Under the pieces are notes generated by a model. It made no database searches, was not told where the DNA came from, and saw only the letters and a program-made list of their open reading frames with translations. Positions 18,656-28,653 of a stretch of DNA of 64,000 nucleotides are shown here, in pieces (position 1 is the first letter of the stretch; every line of letters starts with the position of its first letter). The position numbers were made by a program, and so were the translations under genes. This DNA is from Enterobacter bugandensis. GTDB taxonomy: Bacteria > Pseudomonadota > Gammaproteobacteria > Enterobacterales > Enterobacteriaceae. The stretch lies in NCBI RefSeq assembly GCF_900324475.1, contig NZ_LT992502.1, forward strand, positions 1,178,001 through 1,242,000. Direction: 5' to 3'.

Positions 18656-21231
18656 GCAGAGTCAGGGCGATGAAAAACCACCAGGGACGTTACTGCCCGG
18701 TTGCACTGGCGCTGATGGCCGCGCTCTGGCCGCAGGCTGGCTGGAGCGAAAGCTACTTCAACCCGGCCTTCTTATCCGACGACACCGCCAGCGTGGCGGA
18801 TTTGTCGCGTTTTGAACAGGGGCACCAGCAGGCACCCGGCATCTATCGCGTGGATATCTGGCGTAACGATGAGTTTATCGGCACCCAGGACGTGCGTTTT
18901 GAACAGGCCGAGAACACGCCGCCGGTGGCGGGCGGCCTGTCGCCGTGCATTACGCGCGCGATGCTCGATCGCTTTGGCGTCAACGTTGCCGCATTTCCCG
19001 AGCTGGCGAAGGTGCAGGGTGAAACGTGCGTTCCATTGACCACGGCCATTCCCGGCAGCGAAACGGTATTTAACTTTGCTTCACAGCGCCTGAACGTCAG
19101 CCTGCCGCAGGTGGCAATGCAAAACAGCGCGCGCGGCTATATTCCGCCTGAACAGTGGGATGAAGGCATTCCCGCCGCGCTGGTGAACTACAGCTTTACG
19201 GGCAACCGGGGAAGCGAAGACGACAGCTATTACCTGAACCTGCAGAGCGGGCTGAACTATGGTGCCTGGCGTTTACGCAACAACGGCGCATGGCGCTACA
19301 CGCAAAATAACGGGAAGCGGCGCAGCGAGTGGCAGAATATTGGCACCTGGGCGCAGCGCACCGTTATCCCACTGAAAAGTGAGCTAGTGCTGGGCGACAG
19401 CAACACCGGGAATGACGTTTTCGACAGCGTCGGTTTTCGCGGCGGGCGGCTCTATTCGTCTGACAGCATGTACCCCGACAGCCTGCAGGGTTACGCGCCG
19501 ACCGTACGCGGTATTGCCCGTACGCCTGCCAAAGTGGTGGTTCGCCAGAACGGCTACGTTATCTATCAAAGCTACGTCCAGCCCGGCGCGTTCGCCATTA
19601 CCGATCTTAACCCGACCTCCTCCAGCGGTGACCTTGACGTCACGGTGGAAGAGAAAGACGGCAGCCAGCAGCGCTACACCGTGCCGTACTCCACCGTGCC
19701 GCTCCTGCAGCGTGAAGGGCGCTGGAAATATGACCTCGTGGCGGGGGATTACCGCAGCGGTAACAGCGACCAGGATACACCGTTCTTCGCCCAGGGCACC
19801 CTGATTACCGGCCTTGCTAACGGCTTTACGCTCTATGGCGGCACCCAGCTGGCGTCACGCTATACCGCAGTGGCCGTCGGGGCCGGGAAAAACCTCGGTG
19901 ACTGGGGCGCAGTCTCCGTCGATATCACCCACGCCCGCAGCCAGCTCGCGGACGACAGCAAACATGAAGGTCAGTCCCTGCGTTTTCTGTATGCAAAATC
20001 GCTGAACGGGTTTGGCACCAACTTCCAACTGCTGGGCTACCGCTACTCAACGAAGGGGTTTTACACCCTGGACGACGTCGCCTGGCGCTCAATGGAGGGC
20101 TACCAGTATGCCGATAGCCAGGACGATAACGATGTGCCGGACGTGCAGAGCTATCACAACCTGACGTGGAATAAAAAAGGCCGCTTCCAGCTCAACATTT
20201 CCCAGTCGCTGGGGGATTACGGCTCGGTCTATATCTCCGGGAGCGAGCAAACCTACTGGGGGACGGACGAAACGAACCTCTGGTATCAGTTGGGCTACGC
20301 GGGGGGCGTGAAGGGGATCAACTACTCCCTGTCATGGTCGTGGAACAAATCCGTCGGGATCGACGGTACCGACCGGATCGCGTCGTTTAACGTCTCCGTG
20401 CCGTTTAGCCTCTTTACCCGCCAGGGCTATCGCCGGGACAGCGCGATCGATCGCGCCTATGCCACCGCATCCGCCAGCCGAAACAGCGATGGCGACACGA
20501 GCTGGCAAACCGGCGTCAGCGGCACGCTGCTTGAGGACCGCAACCTGAACTACAGCGTGACCCAGGGACACGCCAGCAACAACGGCTCAAGCGGAAGCGC
20601 CAGCGCCAACTGGCAGGCAACCTACGGCACGCTGGGCGTGGGCTACAACTATTCCCGCGATCAGCACGATCTCAACTGGCAACTCTCCGGCGGGGTGGTT
20701 GGCCATTCAGACGGCGTGACCTTCAGCCAGCCGCTGGGCGATACCAACGTGCTGATTAAGGCGCCGGGGGCATCAGGCGTCAGCGTGGAAAACCAGACCG
20801 GCGTGAAGACCGACTGGCGAGGCTACGCGGTCATGCCGTATGCCACCGTCTACCGCTACAACCGCGTGGCGCTGGATACCAATACCATGAGCAACAACAC
20901 CGACATCGAAAACAACGTGAGCAGCGTGGTGCCGACCAAAGGCGCGCTGGTCCGCGCCAGCTTTGATACCCGCATTGGCGTGCGCGCCCTGCTGACGGTA
21001 ACGCGCGGCAACCAGCCGGTGCCGTTCGGCGCCGTGGTGCGCGAAACCCAGAGCGGCGTGACCAGCATGGTGGGGGATGACGGGCAAATTTACCTGAGTG
21101 GGCTGCCGCTGGAAGGCGAACTGCTGGTCCAGTGGGGTAACGGGGTGCAGTCCCAGTGCCGTGCGCCTTACAGCTTGCCTGAAAAGAGCCTGCAACAGGC
21201 GATCACACTTAAGGGGATCCGCTGTGATTAA
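18652..21231 (+). CDS. fimD: Outer-membrane fimbrial usher (FimD-like)
   Basis: 859 residues from a GTG that overlaps the chaperone stop; an in-frame ATG at 18670 (MKNHQGRY) is the alternative start and gives a more usual signal peptide. N-terminal chaperone-binding domain ([10 protein letters not shown]...[10 protein letters not shown]), plug-bearing 24-strand barrel, and C-terminal domains ending [11 protein letters not shown]...GIRCD with the paired cysteines. It assembles and secretes the pilus through the outer membrane. Confidence 0.92.
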   Translation: MSRVRAMKNHQGRYCPVALALMAALWPQAGWSESYFNPAFLSDDTASVADLSRFEQGHQQAPGIYRVDIWRNDEFIGTQDVRFEQAENTPPVAGGLSPCITRAMLDRFGVNVAAFPELAKVQGETCVPLTTAIPGSETVFNFASQRLNVSLPQVAMQNSARGYIPPEQWDEGIPAALVNYSFTGNRGSEDDSYYLNLQSGLNYGAWRLRNNGAWRYTQNNGKRRSEWQNIGTWAQRTVIPLKSELVLGDSNTGNDVFDSVGFRGGRLYSSDSMYPDSLQGYAPTVRGIARTPAKVVVRQNGYVIYQSYVQPGAFAITDLNPTSSSGDLDVTVEEKDGSQQRYTVPYSTVPLLQREGRWKYDLVAGDYRSGNSDQDTPFFAQGTLITGLANGFTLYGGTQLASRYTAVAVGAGKNLGDWGAVSVDITHARSQLADDSKHEGQSLRFLYAKSLNGFGTNFQLLGYRYSTKGFYTLDDVAWRSMEGYQYADSQDDNDVPDVQSYHNLTWNKKGRFQLNISQSLGDYGSVYISGSEQTYWGTDETNLWYQLGYAGGVKGINYSLSWSWNKSVGIDGTDRIASFNVSVPFSLFTRQGYRRDSAIDRAYATASASRNSDGDTSWQTGVSGTLLEDRNLNYSVTQGHASNNGSSGSASANWQATYGTLGVGYNYSRDQHDLNWQLSGGVVGHSDGVTFSQPLGDTNVLIKAPGASGVSVENQTGVKTDWRGYAVMPYATVYRYNRVALDTNTMSNNTDIENNVSSVVPTKGALVRASFDTRIGVRALLTVTRGNQPVPFGAVVRETQSGVTSMVGDDGQIYLSGLPLEGELLVQWGNGVQSQCRAPYSLPEKSLQQAITLKGIRCD

Positions 21232-22231
21232 AATCCATATCTTTGCCTTGTCGCTTCTGGCACTCCTGCCCGCGACAAACGCGTTAGCCACCGTGTGCGT
21301 CAATGAAAAGGGCGTGCCGACGGAGGTGCATTACGACCTGACGGATAAATTCAACAGCTCGAATAACCAGGTTGGGCAGGTTGTCACCCTCAGCGAGAAA
21401 TCGCAGTGGGTGGGGGTAAACGCCGTCTGCCCGAAGGGCACCGTCGGGAATACCACCAAGCGCAGCTACGTGACGGATTACCCGATCACCGGGACCAGCG
21501 ATGGCTATCAGTATCTGAAGCTTAACGACTATCTGGACGGGGCGATGAAGATCACGGACAGCTATGCTGGCGCGTTTTATCCACCCAAAAGCTATATCCA
21601 GATGGGGAGCCATCCGAACGTTTCAAAAAACAAACCGTTTGGCGTGCAGGATTCCAGCCTTATTTTCCGTCTTAAGGTGACCCGACGCTTTATCAATATG
21701 GTGGTGATCCCGCGTGCCACCATGTTCCGCGTTTACGTCACCACAACCTCCTCCGATCCGTTGACCACGCCGGTCTACACCATCAGCTACAGCGGAACCA
21801 TTCAGGTGCCGCAGAGCTGCGCCATCAACGCCGGCAATGTGGTTGAATTTGATTTCGGCGACATTGGCGCCTCCCTGTTCAGCAAGGCAGGCGTGGGTAA
21901 CAAGCCGGAGGGCGTCTCATCGCAAAGCAAAACCATCGCGATTAAATGCACCAACGTGGAGGCAAACGCTATGCTGACGATGCGCGTCGAGGCTGAAAAG
22001 GTCTCCAATAATGTGGTGGTGTCGGATAACCCGGATGTGGGGTTTATCATTGCCAACGAGAGCGGTGCGCCGCTCACGCCTAACAAGCTGACGAGCAAAA
22101 TTCCGTTCCGCCTGGACGACAGCGCGCAGGCGCAGGTGGGGATCCGGGTCTGGCCGGTGAGCGTGACGGGCAACAAGCCAGCGGAAGGGCGCTTTACCTC
22201 GCGCGGATATTTGCGTGTGGATTACGACTAA
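21224..22231 (+). CDS. fimH: Fimbrial tip adhesin (FimH-like)
   Basis: 335 residues from a GTG at 21224 that overlaps the usher end by 8 bp; the longer open frame upstream is inside the usher gene. Signal peptide ending NALA, a lectin-like N-terminal domain ([13 protein letters not shown]..., about 150 residues), then a pilin domain ([20 protein letters not shown]...YLRVDYD). The length equals Salmonella FimH. Mannose binding cannot be read from the sequence with certainty. Confidence 0.88.
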   Translation: MIKIHIFALSLLALLPATNALATVCVNEKGVPTEVHYDLTDKFNSSNNQVGQVVTLSEKSQWVGVNAVCPKGTVGNTTKRSYVTDYPITGTSDGYQYLKLNDYLDGAMKITDSYAGAFYPPKSYIQMGSHPNVSKNKPFGVQDSSLIFRLKVTRRFINMVVIPRATMFRVYVTTTSSDPLTTPVYTISYSGTIQVPQSCAINAGNVVEFDFGDIGASLFSKAGVGNKPEGVSSQSKTIAIKCTNVEANAMLTMRVEAEKVSNNVVVSDNPDVGFIIANESGAPLTPNKLTSKIPFRLDDSAQAQVGIRVWPVSVTGNKPAEGRFTSRGYLRVDYD

Positions 22232-22240
22232 GGAGCAGAC

Positions 22241-22762
22241 ATGCGAAACGGGATCCGTTTTATCACCGTGGCGCTCTTTGCGCTTTGCACCCAGGCTCAG
22301 GCGGAAACCGCATTGGGCGAAATTAATATTCGGCTCTACGGCAATATTGTCGATTTCACCTGCGTGGCAGAGGGTAACGATAGCGACAAAACGGTCACGC
22401 TGGGCACCTGGCCCACGAAGCAACTCAACACCACAGGGAGCCGCACGCAGCCTATGCCCTTCACGCTGAAGCTGACCGGCTGTCCGCCCGGGGCGGCGTC
22501 CATTACGTTCTCGGGTAAGGCTGACGGGAGCAATAGCGGGTTGCTGGCGCTGAATGATGCCAGTACAGCGAGCCACGTCGCCGTCGAGATCAGGGATGCG
22601 GATAAAACGCGTCTGGCGCTTCAGCAGGCCAGCCAGCCGGTGACGGTTGATGCACAGGGGAATGCGACCCTATCATTTTATGCCAATTATATTGCCACGG
22701 CCGATAACCCTCAGCCCGGACGGGCTGATGCGGATGCTACCTTCATGATTAATTATAATTAG
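22241..22762 (+). CDS. fimF: Minor fimbrial subunit (FimF/SfmF-like adaptor)
   Basis: 173 residues with signal peptide ending AQA, a pilin domain (INIRLYGNIVDFTC, LKLTGC cysteine pair) and the end DATFMINYN. Nine bases after the adhesin with ribosome site aaggag. Likely links the adhesin to the rod. Confidence 0.87.
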   Translation: MRNGIRFITVALFALCTQAQAETALGEINIRLYGNIVDFTCVAEGNDSDKTVTLGTWPTKQLNTTGSRTQPMPFTLKLTGCPPGAASITFSGKADGSNSGLLALNDASTASHVAVEIRDADKTRLALQQASQPVTVDAQGNATLSFYANYIATADNPQPGRADADATFMINYN

Positions 22763-22771
22763 CACTGACCG

Positions 22772-22805
22772 CACTCCCTGCAGCTCGGATAAACTGCAGG
22801 GAGTG
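22772..22805. terminator. 12-bp stem-loop between the fim structural operon and fimZ
   Basis: cactccctgcag (22772-22783) and ctgcagggagtg (22794-22805) pair perfectly around a 10-base loop, in the 51-bp gap between the convergent fimF-like and fimZ genes. There is no strong T-run, but the position fits a two-way terminator. Confidence 0.75.
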
Positions 22806-22813
22806 AATTCAGG

Positions 22814-23446
22814 TTATAGTAGCTCGTGCGCTTTGGCGTAATCTATTAATTCCACGATGCTTTGTACGCCAAGCTTGGAATAAATATTGGATTTGTGCGC
22901 ACTGATGGTCTTATTGCTCAACAGTAACTGTTCAGCAATCTCCTTATTGGATAATCCATTCGCCAGATAACGTAATACCGTGACCTCGCGATTCGATAAT
23001 GGCATATCCACTGCCATCCCTTTTCCCGAACCCATATGGTTTATAAAATTCAGCGTTTCCGACGGGAAAAAAGAATAACCCATCAGAATCATCTCTACGG
23101 CGTTGTAGATCTCACCCAAATCTTTTCGTTTACTGACGAAGCCGTTGGCCCCGGCGCGAATCGCACGACCCGCGTAAAATAACTCTGATTTAGAGGAGAG
23201 GAACAGAATCTTGATGTCTTTGTTTAAGTTTCTGATTCTCTTCAGTAAAGCGAAGGCGTCTGTGCCCGTAAGTTCGATGTCAAGGATCACCAAATCGATA
23301 GGATGATTACGAATACAGTCAAGAACTTCATGGCTATCGCCAGACTTAAGCTTGACTGTGATATTTTTATTTTTCTGTAGCAGGACCTCTATCGACATTC
23401 TGACGATAGGATGTTCGTCCATAATGATAACGGATGCCGGTTTCAT
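22814..23446 (-). CDS. fimZ: FimZ response regulator
   Basis: 210 residues: receiver domain (IIMDEHPIVRMSIEVLL, phospho-Asp in DLVILDIELTG, Lys in LFLSSKS) and LuxR-type HTH (LSNREVTVLRYLANGLSNKEIAEQLLLSNKTISAHKSNIY). It matches E. coli/Salmonella FimZ along its length. In Salmonella FimZ activates fimA transcription and links fimbriation to reduced motility. No sensor kinase is encoded nearby. Confidence 0.93.
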   Translation of the reverse strand: MKPASVIIMDEHPIVRMSIEVLLQKNKNITVKLKSGDSHEVLDCIRNHPIDLVILDIELTGTDAFALLKRIRNLNKDIKILFLSSKSELFYAGRAIRAGANGFVSKRKDLGEIYNAVEMILMGYSFFPSETLNFINHMGSGKGMAVDMPLSNREVTVLRYLANGLSNKEIAEQLLLSNKTISAHKSNIYSKLGVQSIVELIDYAKAHELL

Positions 23447-24258
23447 TTTTAATGCCTCAGATTGTTAAAAGCGTTATGCAGAGTTTTGTAAAACTCTCGA
23501 AATGCCGGAAGGATATAAAGTGCAGATCCCTATACCGTAGTATTTCCCTGGAAAGAGCGAAAGCATCCTTGTTTACGTAATGAAAAGAACAGTGCCTCAG
23601 CGCGGTCATCTCATTTGGCTGGTGTTGGCAAAAAGATTTTTCTTATTCAGATTTGGTACGCATCTTATTATACAGAGTAAGTTTTTTCCGAAAACCCTGT
23701 AAATTAGTCTCCGCTTATTGGTTTGTATTATCTTCTGGATCTTAATGGCTATGTTTTTAAATTTAGCGGAAATATCCTGTTATCCCATTTACCGCATCTT
23801 TTCATCTTTATGTAATAACAAAAAATAACAGATGTCTCTTTATGTTGCGTAATTGTTAATAAAAAAGGCCGTCGATTCGGCGGGCGACCCAGGGTCAAAG
23901 AGGCGAAAAAGTGCCCTCGCAAGGTGTCAAACCTTCATCTGAAAGTGCTTAAGGCGCATCAACGTCACGCCATCATCGCGCAGGAGAACATGCTATCCAC
24001 TTTGCTTTCCACTCCTGGAGAGTGAAGCGAAGCTGCTTGTTTTTACATCATTATCATCTTATTAACGCATTCTGCATTCACTTAACGGATGGAGGAAAGT
24101 GCTGCCTTTGGTTCATTCTGTGACATTTCACATGGTTCCGAAGCATAAATTAGGAATAGTTATAAAATCGAATACATTGTTAAAATTTAACCATTTAATA
24201 ACATGCGTGGTAAGTAAATTCCTAAAGCGCTTTAGGAAATAAGAAGTTAGTGCGTAAG
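23447..24258. other. 812-bp AT-rich gap between fimZ and the fimY-like gene
   Basis: No convincing gene. It must contain the fimZ promoter and leader. A 20-bp perfect palindrome lies at 24219-24238. An 11-codon open frame with a caggag ribosome site (23990-24025) is visible but too short to support alone. Base composition is AT-rich, as in the regulatory part of the Salmonella fim cluster. Confidence 0.6.
24219..24238. promoter_or_regulatory. 20-bp perfect palindrome downstream of the fimY-like gene
   Basis: ttcctaaagcgctttaggaa reads the same on both strands with no loop. Without spacer or T-run it looks more like a dimeric protein-binding site than a terminator. It lies 20 bp past the fimY-like stop and upstream of fimZ. 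Confidence 0.55.
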
Positions 24259-24975
24259 TTAAAACGTGCAGTCAGAGAGGTTATTAAGAAGGTGTAACAA
24301 TTCCTGGCGATGGCTCAGCCCCAGCTTAAGCAGGATGCAGCTAAGACGATAGATAATGCGGCTATAGGGGCGATTCTGCAGAAGGGCAATCTGACGCAGC
24401 GTCTTACCGCGGGCAAGCTCCTGCAAAATGGGCCATTCATTGCGGGAAAACCAGTCTTTATCGGACCCCTGCGGTGGGCGGGCATCCATCAGGCTGTGTT
24501 GAAGCCCTGCCGCGTTCATCTGACGTTCCAGCACGTGAAAAGGCCCCGCCGCTTTGCAGAAGAGGCGGGTATCATAATTATCTGCCCGGACCAGTAGCCA
24601 CGGCGTCAGGAAGGGGGGATACAGGCTATGCCTTCTTAACTGATCCAGTTGATCAATCAGCCCGGTGGAACGGCTTTCTACATCCACCACCAGACGCGCT
24701 GAAGGCCATTGTGCCTGAGCGCCGAGCGCATCATCCAGCGAGATATAGTCGCAACAGCTGCTCAGGGGAAACTGCCCATTGAGAAAACCGGTGCGCAGAA
24801 AATGATCCTCCGTGACCAGAATGATAAACGGAGCGTCGGTTTTTCGGGGCTGGCTGATGGACTGGCTCAAAAACTCGAGCCGGTCGAAAAAGGGGGGAGC
24901 AAAAGGTGAGCGCGTAAATCCCAGTGCATCACTTCCTGTACGCCGCCGCCGGTAACGGCGCACTGTCATTCGCAT
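24259..24975 (-). CDS. fimY: Fimbrial regulator, FimY-like (LuxR-type C-terminal HTH)
   Basis: 238 residues, close to the length of Salmonella FimY. Basic N-terminus (MRMTVRRYRRRRTG), a central region of unclear fold (FIILVTEDHFLRTGF, RLVVDVESRS) and a C-terminal LuxR-like helix-turn-helix (WPILQELARGKTLRQIALLQNRPYSRII). It is preceded by a strong aggagg ribosome site and lies 24 bp after the EAL gene on the same strand, so the two are probably co-transcribed. In Salmonella FimY works with FimZ to activate fimA. FimW is the alternative assignment; length and position favour FimY. Confidence 0.75.
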   Translation of the reverse strand: MRMTVRRYRRRRTGSDALGFTRSPFAPPFFDRLEFLSQSISQPRKTDAPFIILVTEDHFLRTGFLNGQFPLSSCCDYISLDDALGAQAQWPSARLVVDVESRSTGLIDQLDQLRRHSLYPPFLTPWLLVRADNYDTRLFCKAAGPFHVLERQMNAAGLQHSLMDARPPQGSDKDWFSRNEWPILQELARGKTLRQIALLQNRPYSRIIYRLSCILLKLGLSHRQELLHLLNNLSDCTF

Positions 24976-24999
24976 GGTCTCCCTCCTGGAAATGGCTCT

Positions 25000-25698
25000 T
25001 TAATCCTCCGGCCATGTCCAGGACGGCCAGTAATATCCCTGGCCGAGATCTGCGCCTGCCTGCAGTGCCCAGGTGCGATCGCGTTCAGTCTCAATACCTT
25101 CGATGAGCACGCTCCCGGCCAGCTGAAAGCAACGTGAAACCAGTTGCCTCAGCGCGGGTGTGGCGCGTAAACGCCAGAATGCGCCCTTATCAATTTTGAT
25201 GCCGTTCAACGGTAATCGACAAAATAAAAACGGCTGAATGACCGTTTCGTCGATGTCATCCAGCCATATACTGTGCCCCTGTTCCCGGAGTTTCGACAGG
25301 TTTTGAATGACGCGCTGCTTCTGTGCGGCAGAGAAAGCCAGAAAGGCAGAGAGATCAACAATCTCGATATTCAGCGGCGTGTTTTTCAGATTGATGAGCC
25401 GCTGAAAAGACGCTGGCTCTGTCATAACGGTTATCGGCAGATTAATAAAAAGGTTATTACCGTGCGGCGTCTTTTTTAGTGCGGCAAGCTGCGCTTCAAG
25501 CAGCGTCATTGACCAGCCTGCCGACTGATGGCGAAAAAAATCCTCGCTGTGCTGCGTTTCGGACAGAATGCTAAGCACCTCCACGCCAACCTGACGCTGA
25601 GAGGTGAGGGCGACGACAGGCTCCAGTTTGATGCCGACGATGTCCTGAGAAATAAACTGTAATCGGGGGGGCGTATCGAACGGGTTGTGCGCTGTCAC
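25000..25698 (-). CDS. EAL-domain protein of the fim cluster (Salmonella STM0551-like)
   Basis: 232 residues from a GTG start, a single EAL domain with no GGDEF. Counterparts of catalytic positions are visible: EVL in place of EAL (GVEVLS), N in FINLP, E in IEIVD, DD in WLDDID (DDI instead of DDF), K in IKIDKG, E in EGIETERD and Q in GQGYYW. Most metal and base residues remain, so cyclic-di-GMP hydrolysis is possible, but the EAL and DDF motifs are altered. The Salmonella counterpart affects fimbrial switching. Same operon as the fimY-like gene. Confidence 0.82.
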   Translation of the reverse strand: MTAHNPFDTPPRLQFISQDIVGIKLEPVVALTSQRQVGVEVLSILSETQHSEDFFRHQSAGWSMTLLEAQLAALKKTPHGNNLFINLPITVMTEPASFQRLINLKNTPLNIEIVDLSAFLAFSAAQKQRVIQNLSKLREQGHSIWLDDIDETVIQPFLFCRLPLNGIKIDKGAFWRLRATPALRQLVSRCFQLAGSVLIEGIETERDRTWALQAGADLGQGYYWPSWTWPED

Positions 25699-25909
25699 TC
25701 CATTGTCCTGTTGTCTGTCAGCCTCCAGGCGGCCGGGAAACCTTGCTCTAGTGTGACGAGCCGACGAGCAGGAAAACAGCAGGCGTTACTTAAATACAAC
25801 TAAGCCTTTTCGCAGCGCTAAATTTTACGGTGAAACAGTGAGAAATGTTGAGAAAATAGCCGTATTTACAATCGGCTAGCGGTAATTGCCCCCGAAAACG
25901 GAAAAGGCA

Positions 25910-25937
25910 TTGACTCACCTGACATTGACCGTATAAT
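25910..25937 (+). promoter_or_regulatory. argU promoter
   Basis: ttgact (25910-25915), 16-bp spacer, tataat (25932-25937), followed by a GC-rich discriminator and the tRNA 40 bp downstream. A near-consensus sigma-70 promoter. Confidence 0.85.
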
Positions 25938-25976
25938 TCTTCGCGTTTCACCACCGCGAAGTTCACTCTTCTCAGT

Positions 25977-26053
25977 GCGCCCTTAGCTCAGTTGGATAGA
26001 GCAACGGCCTTCTAAGCCGTAGGTCGTAGGTTCGAATCCTACAGGGCGTGCCA
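25977..26053 (+). tRNA. argU: tRNA-Arg (anticodon TCT)
   Basis: A 77-base cloverleaf with encoded CCA: acceptor gcgccct, D arm gctc...gagc, anticodon stem acggc/gccgt with loop cttctaa (anticodon TCT at 26011-26013), T arm with ggttcgaatcc. It reads the rare AGA codon. argU is a well-known phage attachment site (DLP12 in E. coli K-12), and an integrase relic follows it. Confidence 0.97.
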
Positions 26054-26079
26054 TTTAGAAACAGGCACTTACGCCAGTT

Positions 26080-26199
26080 TCAAACCAGCCTGATTTTCTC
26101 CTTGTGTCGTATTTGCGTCATGGTTGCCAAAATGGCCTCAATTTTCCGTGCGTGTTCACTTAAATGGTTCAGCGCAAGGTGAGCATCCCCTTTTATCAC
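26080..26199 (-). pseudogene. Relic of a tyrosine integrase C-terminus next to argU
   Basis: On the minus strand 39 codons end in TGA 27 bp from the tRNA. The translation (GDAHLALNHLSEHARKIEAI...) resembles the extreme C-terminus of P22/DLP12-type tyrosine recombinases, where YAHLAPNHLTEHARKID follows the catalytic tyrosine region. An in-frame TAA lies directly upstream and the catalytic domain is missing. It marks a former prophage or island at argU. Confidence 0.65.
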
Positions 26200-26251
26200 G
26201 CATTAACTTGAGCAGGATCCTGCAGAGATTTGCGCTTGCCAAAGCATAGAT

Positions 26252-26273
26252 AATGCGTATAGTTCTCATTTGC
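26252..26273. promoter_or_regulatory. Putative Fur box upstream of the siderophore receptor
   Basis: The minus strand reads gcaaatgagaactatacgcatt, close to enterobacterial Fur sites (aaatgagaa...cgcatt halves). It lies about 70 bp before the receptor ATG, a suitable position for iron repression. Confidence 0.6.
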
Positions 26274-26341
26274 ATTGCAACCAATATATTCTAAGGCCCG
26301 TCCACGGGCTATTTTTGCGCGCACTTTCAAACGAGTTAACG

Positions 26342-28525
26342 ATGAACAACACCAAAATGCACAAAACGCTGCTGGCGCTCGCCATTGGCGCGGTTACACA
26401 TTCCGCCTGGGCGGCAGAGGATAAAAAAGAAGACACCATCGTTGTGCAGTCTGCACCTGCCGGCGACTTTAAACCCGGTGGCGACCAGCTGGTGCCGGCC
26501 TTCCTTGACGGGCAGGTGGCCAACGGCGGGCGAATGGGGATGCTCGGCCAGCAGAACGCCATGGACGTGCCGTTCAACATCATCAGCTACACCTCAAAAC
26601 TGGTGGAAGATCAGCAGGCGAAAACCATTGCTGACGTGGTCGCCAACGACGCGGGCGTACAGTTTGTGCAGGGTTACGGCAACAGCGCGGAAACCTTCCG
26701 CATTCGCGGCCTGAAGTTTGACGGCGACGACATGACCTTCGGCGGCCTCTCCGGCGTGCTGCCGCGTCAGGTGGTGGATGCCCAGATGGTCGACCGCATT
26801 GAGATCTTCAAAGGGGCCAACTCCCTGATGAACGGCGCGGCAAGCTCGGGCGTGGGCGGGATGATTAACCTTGAGCCAAAGCATGCCGGGGAAACGCCGC
26901 AGGCGAAAGTGGGCGTGGACTACACCTCTGATTCCCAGATTGGCACCACGCTGGATGCGGGGCGTCGCTTTGGCGATAACGACCAGTTCGGCGCGCGCGT
27001 GAACCTCGTGCATCGTGAAGGGGAAACCGGCGTACCGAACGACCGCCGCCGCACCACGCTGCTCTCCACCGGCCTGGACTACAAAGGCGACCGCTTCCGC
27101 ACCTCGCTGGATCTGGGCTATCAGAAGAAAACCTTCCACGGCAGCCCGACCAGCGTCAACATCTCGGCGGTGGACTTCGTGCCTGAACCGCCGAAAAACG
27201 ATCGTAACTTCTCGCAGAAGTGGGCCTACAGCGATATCGAAAACGAGTTCGGGATGTGGCGCAGCGAGTATGACATCACCGACAGCTGGACCGCCTATAC
27301 CGGCCTGGGCGCGCAGCACGCGCATGAAGAAGGGATCTACAGCGCGCCGAAGCTGGTGGACAAGAGCGGCAAGGCGACGGCCAGCCGTCTGGATACCAAT
27401 CGCATCAGCGATTCCGTCAGCGGGATGGCGGGCATTCGCGGCAACTTCAACACCGGCTTCGTCTCGCACAAGGTCAACGTCGGGTACTCCGCAATGACCA
27501 AAAACGAAAAAATCGCCTGGAAAATGTCGGCGGCGAAGGATAACCCGACCACCAACATCTACCACAACACCGGCGTGGATATGCCGGACAGCACCAACTT
27601 CAACGGCTCCGGCGGTAAATACAGCGATCCGCTGACCAGCGGGCGCACCCGCACCCAGGGCTGGCTGCTGAGCGATACCCTGGGCGTGTTTGATGACAAG
27701 CTGCTGTTCACCGCAGGCGCGCGCCATCAGAAAGTGGTCGTTCGCGGGTATAACAAAATTACCGGCGCAGAGAACGACGCGGACGGCTTCGACGGCAGCC
27801 GCTGGATGCCAACCTACGGCGTGGTTTACAAACCGTGGGAAGAAATTTCCCTCTACGCCAACCACACCGAAGCGCTGCAGCCGGGCAAAACCGCACCTAA
27901 CACCGCCACCAACTACGGCCAGAGCACCGGCATCGTTCACTCTAAGCAGAACGAAGTGGGCGTGAAGGCGGACTTCGGGCGCGTGGGCGGCTCTCTGGCG
28001 CTGTTTGAGATTAAAATGCCCTCGGCGATCCTCGATGCTAACAATCACTACGGCCTGGACGCTGAACAGCGCAACCGTGGCGTGGAGCTGAACGTCTTCG
28101 GCGAGCCGATGCTCGGGATGCGTCTGAACGCCAGCGCCACCTGGCTGCAGGCGGAGCTAACCAAAACCAAAAACGGCGTGAACCAGGGCAACGATGCAAT
28201 TGGTATTCCGAACTTCTACGCCGTGCTGGGCGCGGAGTACGACATCAAGCCGGTTGACGGCCTGACAGCGACCGCGCGCGTGAACCACTCCGGCACGCAG
28301 TATGCCGACCTCGCGAACAGCAAAAAGCTGGATAGCTACACCACGCTGGATCTGGGCATGCGCTATCGCTTCGCGGTGAACCACAACGCAAACCAGATGA
28401 CCGTGCGCGCGGGCATCGACAACGTGACCAATGAGAACTACTGGGCCAGCGTGGACGATTCCGGTACCTACATCACTCAGGGCGAACCGCGTACCTTTAA
28501 GGTCTCGGTGGGCTACGAGTTCTAA
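26342..28525 (+). CDS. TonB-dependent siderophore receptor (FcuA/FhuE-like)
   Basis: 727 residues from the ATG at 26342. Signal peptide ending SAWA, TonB box region (EDTIVVQSAP), plug domain (PFNIISYTSKLVEDQQAKTIADVV, FRIRGLKFDG, RIEIFKGANSLMNGAASSGVGGMINL) and a 22-strand barrel with C-terminal phenylalanine (FKVSVGYEF). The plug motifs are those of the ferric-siderophore receptor subfamily; a ferrichrome or other hydroxamate ligand is plausible but unproven. No siderophore transport or synthesis genes adjoin it. A Fur-like site lies upstream. Confidence 0.88.
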   Translation: MNNTKMHKTLLALAIGAVTHSAWAAEDKKEDTIVVQSAPAGDFKPGGDQLVPAFLDGQVANGGRMGMLGQQNAMDVPFNIISYTSKLVEDQQAKTIADVVANDAGVQFVQGYGNSAETFRIRGLKFDGDDMTFGGLSGVLPRQVVDAQMVDRIEIFKGANSLMNGAASSGVGGMINLEPKHAGETPQAKVGVDYTSDSQIGTTLDAGRRFGDNDQFGARVNLVHREGETGVPNDRRRTTLLSTGLDYKGDRFRTSLDLGYQKKTFHGSPTSVNISAVDFVPEPPKNDRNFSQKWAYSDIENEFGMWRSEYDITDSWTAYTGLGAQHAHEEGIYSAPKLVDKSGKATASRLDTNRISDSVSGMAGIRGNFNTGFVSHKVNVGYSAMTKNEKIAWKMSAAKDNPTTNIYHNTGVDMPDSTNFNGSGGKYSDPLTSGRTRTQGWLLSDTLGVFDDKLLFTAGARHQKVVVRGYNKITGAENDADGFDGSRWMPTYGVVYKPWEEISLYANHTEALQPGKTAPNTATNYGQSTGIVHSKQNEVGVKADFGRVGGSLALFEIKMPSAILDANNHYGLDAEQRNRGVELNVFGEPMLGMRLNASATWLQAELTKTKNGVNQGNDAIGIPNFYAVLGAEYDIKPVDGLTATARVNHSGTQYADLANSKKLDSYTTLDLGMRYRFAVNHNANQMTVRAGIDNVTNENYWASVDDSGTYITQGEPRTFKVSVGYEF

Positions 28526-28653
28526 GCGTTCCACCTCGTTATCCGGGGCACGGATGCCCCCATCCTTCCGTCATCGTGTTATAAAATTGTAATAAAAGCT
28601 TCTTACACTGGTCGCCAACTCTTTTACCTCTTGGCCAATGACAGGAAGCCGCT

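Noticed and set aside
23990..24025. Eleven-residue open frame with a caggag ribosome site in the fimZ-fimY gap
   Set aside because: Too short, no following regulated gene in the same direction and no attenuator-like structure; could be chance.
26594..28048. Long minus-strand open frame of 484 codons inside the siderophore receptor gene
   Set aside because: Shadow of a GC-rich coding region; composition is His/Val/Arg-rich with no family resemblance.
28575..28600. Possible Pho box (ccgtcat...ttataaa...taataaa) ahead of the phoX-like gene
   Set aside because: Spacing of 11 bp is suggestive but the repeats match the CTGTCAT consensus poorly.
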